This document shows, one piece after another, positions 60,174 to 64,000 of a stretch of 64,000 nucleotides of DNA. The notes beneath the pieces are model-generated. The model made no database searches and was not told the DNA's origin. It worked only from the letters and a program-made list of their open reading frames with translations. Numbering within the stretch: the first letter of the stretch is position 1; every line of letters starts with the position of its first letter. The stretch is taken from NCBI RefSeq assembly GCF_002237755.1, contig NZ_MWSJ01000017.1:1-64000 (forward strand), in the 5' to 3' direction. This stretch comes from Lysinibacillus sp. KCTC 33748. GTDB taxonomy: Bacteria; Bacillota; Bacilli; Bacillales_A; Planococcaceae. The translations under genes and the position numbers were made by a program.

Positions 60174-60350
60174 AACGTGGGGTTGATTTCCGTCTCGGCT
60201 GGGCGCTTTGTAGCTGCCGCTTTGCTTTCGCTACAGAAAACATTCGATGTCGGTCACGAAGGCGTTATCACAGGACATGATGCATTTAGCCTTCGTTCCT
60301 CTATATCGCTGATCCCCAAGGAGTCGCCCAGCCTCCACTCCAATCAACTT
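60174..60350 (+). repeat. dispersed modular repeat, copy F (full length)
   Basis: Left end GGTTGATTTCCGTCTCGGCT and right end AGCCTCCACTCCAATCAACT, with GCTGATCCCCAAGGAGTCGC inside. It contains the two-tier hairpin: CGAAGGC (60257-60263) with GCCTTCG (60289-60295), enclosing ATCAC/ATGAT. With copy G it brackets the CAP-domain gene. It takes up much of the ~600-bp gap; the rest (59916-60173) is AT-rich without visible features. Confidence 0.8.
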
Positions 60351-60447
60351 ACGTTTTAACAAATGTGATTAGTGACTATCAAAAATGAAGGTTATAAGTA
60401 AATTCTAATAATGGATTTATGAGAAAATTTTTGTCGTAACATGAACA

Positions 60448-60491
60448 AAAAAATCTCTATGCAATAATTTCTGCATAGAGATTTTTTTTTG
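60448..60491. terminator. bidirectional terminator
   Basis: AAAAATCTCTATGCA and TGCATAGAGATTTTT form a perfect 15-bp stem with A- and T-runs. Confidence 0.93.
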
Positions 60492-60514
60492 TATATATCG
60501 TTGATCAACCTCAA

Positions 60515-61426
60515 CTATTTAGAATAAAAGTTAACCGTATAATAGGGTGCACCGTTATCTTTAAAGCAAACACCAACAAAAATATGGGTAAACTCTTTCC
60601 TTAAAATATTTATACGATGTCCTTTTGAATTCATCAGTGCTTCATGAGCAAATATACTATTATGCTGACCTTGTGCTATATTTTCGCCGTACCAATAGTG
60701 ATTAACCCCCCCAGCAGTGAGGCGGTCATTGGAATGATTACCTTGATGATCTTCATGACTAAAAAATTGATGTGTGATCATATTACTACTATGTTGTCGA
60801 GCAATAGGATTAGACCCTTTATCATAAGTGAGTGGTTGCAAACCTTCTATAACTCGCTCATGGTTAATAAGGTCAACCATTAAATCTTCAAGCCCTGTTC
60901 GTAGTTCGTTGGATGGCTTACCATAATAACCACGTTTACCTAATTCGGTTTTAGCATGTATCCAAATAATAGAACGAACAATATTGTTTTTGTGTAAATC
61001 ATAGAAAAAAGTAACGTAGTGATTATCAATGAAATAGGTCCCGTGTGTAGTATTACCATCACAATCGTTGTAATCGAGCAAATAGCTTGTATTTTCATAG
61101 TGAATGGATCTAAGCGGAAGACCGTATTTTCTATTTACATCTATTCGATTAGCACCGATACGAATACCAAATACGCTATGCCCAATACGTGTTTCATATC
61201 CTCCGACCTCATTAGAATTATGTCTTCCTACGAGAGAAAATGTGGAGTAGTCTGTTTCTAATCGATGCCATTTCATTTTATAGTCACTTTGAAAGCTGGA
61301 TAGTGACAAAGCTTTTTGTGTCTTTGTTACATTCAAACGAGCCGACTTATTTCGATTGAAAGAAGTATTTGTCCATAGAGCCATACTATAACCAATCATT
61401 ATTGGAGCTACTTTACGTAACAACAT
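60515..61426 (-). CDS. CAP-domain protein with CAP-associated N-terminal domain
   Basis: 303 residues. A short N-terminal hydrophobic stretch is followed by a CAP-associated domain (RIGHSVFGIRIGANRIDVNRKYGLPLRSIHY) and a C-terminal SCP/CAP domain: LINHERVIEGLQPLTYDKG, ARQHSSNMITHQFFSHED, GENIAQGQHNSIFAHEALMNSKGHRINILRKEFTHIFVGVC, with the conserved histidines and glutamates. Related YkwD/YlbC-type proteins act at the cell surface or in spores; the exact role is unknown. It is bracketed by inverted repeat copies F and G. Confidence 0.88.
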   Translation of the reverse strand: MLLRKVAPIMIGYSMALWTNTSFNRNKSARLNVTKTQKALSLSSFQSDYKMKWHRLETDYSTFSLVGRHNSNEVGGYETRIGHSVFGIRIGANRIDVNRKYGLPLRSIHYENTSYLLDYNDCDGNTTHGTYFIDNHYVTFFYDLHKNNIVRSIIWIHAKTELGKRGYYGKPSNELRTGLEDLMVDLINHERVIEGLQPLTYDKGSNPIARQHSSNMITHQFFSHEDHQGNHSNDRLTAGGVNHYWYGENIAQGQHNSIFAHEALMNSKGHRINILRKEFTHIFVGVCFKDNGAPYYTVNFYSK

Positions 61427-61597
61427 ATTAAAACCCTCTTCTTAAAGTGAATTTATAATAAAAATCTATTGAATTACTAAAAGTTTTATAGATATAAATT
61501 ACTATACTTTTGTTCAGTTAACGATGCTGAAATTATGGAACTTTTCCTACTATCTGGATTATTAAGGGGTGGTATTTGTTAAAGTGCATATTATTTA

Positions 61598-61731
61598 AGT
61601 TGATCTTCGTTACGACTGGGCGACACCTTGGGGATTAGCGTCACAGATGGGACCCTGCAGCGAGTGAAGCGGCTCATCGGACGCCCACAACAAAACGCCC
61701 AGTCGGAACGGAAATCAACCCCACGTTTTGG
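61598..61731 (-). repeat. dispersed modular repeat, copy G
   Basis: Reverse-oriented copy. GTTGATCTTCGTTACGACTG at the left and ACGCCCAGTCGGAACGGAAA plus TCAACCCCACGTT at the right. It has the CCTTGGGGAT..AGC module and the GCAGCG..GCGGCTCATCGGACGCCC segment shared with copy A, but lacks the hairpin module. It fills the first part of the gap before the cyclase gene; 61740-61890 shows nothing else clear. Confidence 0.8.
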
Positions 61732-61890
61732 GGTGTAGCCTACTATATTACTTTTGTTATAAGAGACTCTTGAAAGTACTTTTTTGCCAAATATTTTACT
61801 TTTGAGGTAAGAAATTTTCTTAATAAGGAATTTTTTTGTGTTTTAATAGAATAATAGAAGAAATTATAAATTAGGGGTAAAAGATAGAAA

Positions 61891-63459
61891 ATGAAATCAA
61901 AACAGATAAAGTTAAAGTATTTAATCATGGGCGTTGCGATAGCTGCTTTTATCTTAACTGGTATTGGTAGCATTTGGAGTGGTTACCGAATGAACGTTGA
62001 CTCGATTAAAGAGAATACGCTTGAAACGAATCGAGTCTATGCACAAAAATTAGCAACAACCGCTAGTTCTTATCTTGAAGAATCTTTTCAGATTTTAGGA
62101 TATAGCGCCAGCTCGATAAAAACAAAAATGCATGATAACGATGCATTGATTCAGGAAACTGAACGTTTGAAAATGCAAAATGACATGTTTAACTCTGTGC
62201 TGATCACAAATGCAGAAGGTCTTGTACTATCTATATCACCACCATCTGAAGAAGTACTAGGTGAAGTTTTAACATCTGTTGGAGCCAGTGAGGCTTTATC
62301 TAAAAAGAAACCTCTTGTCTCAAAGCCTTATAAGGGGATGACGGGGCGTCTCCTTATTTTTATATCGTATCCTATATTTTCAGAGACAAATGAATATTTA
62401 GGAATGGTATCTGGGACAATTTATTTAAAAGAACGAAATGTTTTTAATGCTTTACTTGGAGAGCATTATTATCATGATGGGTCATATGTGTATGTAGTTG
62501 ATTCGGATGGGCGCGTTATTTATCATCAGGACCCAAGCCGCGTTAATGATATCGTTATTGATAATAAAGTTGTTCAATCAGTGATTTCTGGGAAAAACGG
62601 GGCTATTCAAGTAGTAAATACTAAAGGAGTAGAAATGCTTGCTGGTTTTAGTACCGTACCTTTAACGGGTTGGGGAGTAGTTGCTCAAAGGCCGATTGAT
62701 GTAGCATTAGCTCCTTCATTTGATAGAGTACAGGAAGTTGCTATAAAATCCATTCCGCTTATGCTCATTTCAATTTTAATTGTCCTTTGGGCGGCAGCAC
62801 GTATTGCAAATCCCTTACAGCAATTAGCTACTTTAACAGAGGAGAGCATGGATTCGAAAAATGTAGAAGGCTTGAAATCTGTACGTAGTTGGTATTTTGA
62901 AGCGCATTATCTTAAAAGCGCTCTCATTCGGAGTTTAACATTTTTACAGGGACAGGTATCCTTTTTTAAAGATCAATCTACAACAGATCCGCTAACAGGT
63001 GTAACCAATCGTCGCACAATGGATGCGATGCTAGCGGAGTGGCTTGACAACAAGTTGCCACATGCCCTCATTCTACTTGATTTAGATCATTTTAAAAGTG
63101 TGAATGATACGTATGGTCATGCAGTAGGTGATAAGGTTTTACAATTTTTAGCTCAAAATATGAAAGCTGTTGCTCGTGATGGAGATGTTTGCTGTCGCTA
63201 CGGTGGTGAGGAATTTGTTATGTTATTGCCAACTACTACAGCTGTGGAAGCGGCACAGGTGGCAGAACAACTACGGGATATGTTGGCGCATACTATAAGT
63301 CCTTGTGGTCGTCCAGTTACATTATCTGCAGGTGTTGCCGTGTATCCACAAATGGCAGATACGACAGAAAAGTTAATAGAAGCAGCGGATGGTGCGCTGT
63401 ATCTTGCAAAACAAGCAGGACGAAATCAAGTCATAGTAGCAGAGCAAAAAAATAAATAA
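61891..63459 (+). CDS. membrane diguanylate cyclase with extracellular Cache sensor
   Basis: 522 residues. Helix ~10-32, an extracellular dCache-like domain (~35-280, with YVYVVDSDGRVIYHQDPSRVND), a second helix (~285-305), a short linker and a GGDEF domain. The active site is GGEEF at 438-442, metal aspartate in ILLDLDHFKSVNDTYGH. RDGD at 429-432, five residues before it, is a product-inhibition I-site. It should make c-di-GMP in response to an outside ligand. AGGGG precedes the ATG. Confidence 0.94.
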   Translation: MKSKQIKLKYLIMGVAIAAFILTGIGSIWSGYRMNVDSIKENTLETNRVYAQKLATTASSYLEESFQILGYSASSIKTKMHDNDALIQETERLKMQNDMFNSVLITNAEGLVLSISPPSEEVLGEVLTSVGASEALSKKKPLVSKPYKGMTGRLLIFISYPIFSETNEYLGMVSGTIYLKERNVFNALLGEHYYHDGSYVYVVDSDGRVIYHQDPSRVNDIVIDNKVVQSVISGKNGAIQVVNTKGVEMLAGFSTVPLTGWGVVAQRPIDVALAPSFDRVQEVAIKSIPLMLISILIVLWAAARIANPLQQLATLTEESMDSKNVEGLKSVRSWYFEAHYLKSALIRSLTFLQGQVSFFKDQSTTDPLTGVTNRRTMDAMLAEWLDNKLPHALILLDLDHFKSVNDTYGHAVGDKVLQFLAQNMKAVARDGDVCCRYGGEEFVMLLPTTTAVEAAQVAEQLRDMLAHTISPCGRPVTLSAGVAVYPQMADTTEKLIEAADGALYLAKQAGRNQVIVAEQKNK

Positions 63460-63867
63460 AAATTTTTTTTGGAATAAGCATACATTTCTAATTTTGGGGT
63501 ACATGATTAATGCAACGATCATTTGGGCAAGCTATTTTTAAGTCATTCCCCATATGACTTATCAAACATGTTCAAAATGATACGTAAACTCGGGACACAT
63601 CTCTCGATCGACTTGACAAGATGCAAGGTTATCCCCCTTTCCCTTATGACATCACAAGTACATCTAGATGTATGCCTATATATCGTTAAAAGCCAAGCGA
63701 GCACCGATGCTCCTTGGCTTTTTTATGTTGGGTGAGGGGGAAAAGGAAATATATAAAAGATAAAGGATTGATTAGTAGTGCAATTTGGATGGCTGTAAGT
63801 GTACAGTGTCTAAGATAGTTCTTTTGATTCATCTCAAAGGTTGGAACAAAACGTATGCCATTGTATA
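63460..63867. other. gap after the cyclase gene
   Basis: No supported gene. A 70-codon frame at 63523 runs through a terminator and has no ribosome binding site. The terminator at 63685 lies ~230 bp after the cyclase stop, so either the cyclase mRNA has a long 3' end or a short untranslated transcript ends there. Confidence 0.45.
63685..63727 (+). terminator. rho-independent terminator
   Basis: AAAAGCCAAGCGAGC pairs with GCTCCTTGGCTTTT with one mismatch, then TT. Confidence 0.9.
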
Positions 63868-64000
63868 AGTTGATCTTCGTTACGACTGGGCGACTCCTTG
63901 GGGATCAGCAATAGAGGAACGAAGGCTAAAACCATCACATCCTGTGATAACGCCTTCGTGACCAATATCGGTGCTGTTGCTGCGCTTTCGCACAAACAAA
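63868..64000 (-). repeat. dispersed modular repeat, copy H (cut by window end)
   Basis: Starts with AAGTTGATCTTCGTTACGAC, then CCTTGGGGATCAGC and the complete two-tier hairpin: CGAAGGC (63920-63926) with GCCTTCG (63952-63958), enclosing ATCAC-ATCCT-GTGAT (63934-63948). Outer flank AAAACGTATGCCATTGTATA matches copy B and the solo ends. The left-end half lies beyond the window. Confidence 0.8.

Noticed and set aside
63523..63735. 70-codon frame after the diguanylate cyclase
   Set aside because: It runs through a terminator hairpin and has no ribosome binding site.

Overview
The window looks like a chromosomal segment of a low-GC Gram-positive rod of the Bacillaceae/Planococcaceae, most like Lysinibacillus. 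This is inferred from gene content, AT-rich codon use, strong AGGAGG-type ribosome binding sites with frequent TTG/GTG starts, and many rho-independent terminators. No database search was possible. The window opens in the last ~94 nt of a 5S rRNA and ends inside a dispersed repeat. No tRNA, CRISPR array, prophage or intact insertion sequence was seen.

Layout. 0.2-4.1 kb: a LytTR-type regulator divergent from isocitrate lyase and malate synthase (glyoxylate shunt). 4.4-8.8 kb: a YtrA-type GntR repressor with a DUF1648 membrane protein, an OmpR/histidine kinase pair and a small haem-oxidase-like membrane protein. 8.8-15.6 kb: a Sel1-repeat protein bracketed by repeat copies, a glycosyltransferase, a CstR/CsoR-type sensor and two tandem transglutaminase-fold exported or anchored proteins. 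15.6-22.3 kb (minus): a substrate-binding lipoprotein, ABC ATPase and fused permease with an argininosuccinate-lyase-superfamily enzyme and a BadF/GlcNAc-kinase-type kinase, probably an uptake and breakdown unit for an unknown compound. 22.4-31.9 kb: a multi-hairpin element, a broken isochorismatase gene, DMT and GNAT genes, a PfkB kinase with a small phosphatase, a yxlEFG-like ABC operon, DUF421, an Fsr-type MFS transporter and a UspA/KdpD-like protein. 32.8-38.5 kb: a complete seven-gene Mrp Na+/H+ antiporter operon. 38.9-47.6 kb: a polar amino-acid ABC transporter, a phosphoesterase, an AlaX-type editing enzyme, a VanZ-RDD protein, and a CoA-disulfide-reductase-like enzyme with a glutathione peroxidase. 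47.9-54.9 kb: a Bce-type ABC transporter with YxeA-like protein, a convergent two-component system, and an ECF sigma/anti-sigma pair. 55-63.5 kb: an acetamidase/formamidase, an unknown 500-residue protein, a CaiB-type CoA-transferase, a CAP-domain protein and a diguanylate cyclase.

The most unusual content is non-coding. A modular repeat family with imperfect terminal inverted repeats occurs at least eight times plus fragments. Copies share a two-tier hairpin whose stems change in a compensatory way. Three minus-strand genes (Sel1, substrate-binding protein, CAP) are each bracketed by oppositely oriented copies. Two clusters of DnaA-box consensus sites are present, one intergenic (42.5 kb) and one inside a coding sequence (57.7-57.8 kb). 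The GntR gene and the yxlEFG-like operon 22 kb away share the same palindrome (TGTTATA-N7-TATAACA), which suggests control in trans.

Gene starts were set from ribosome binding sites, so several differ from the longest open frame. Functions rest on motif recognition by eye. Palindromes and hairpins were checked base by base. Regulatory roles are inference.
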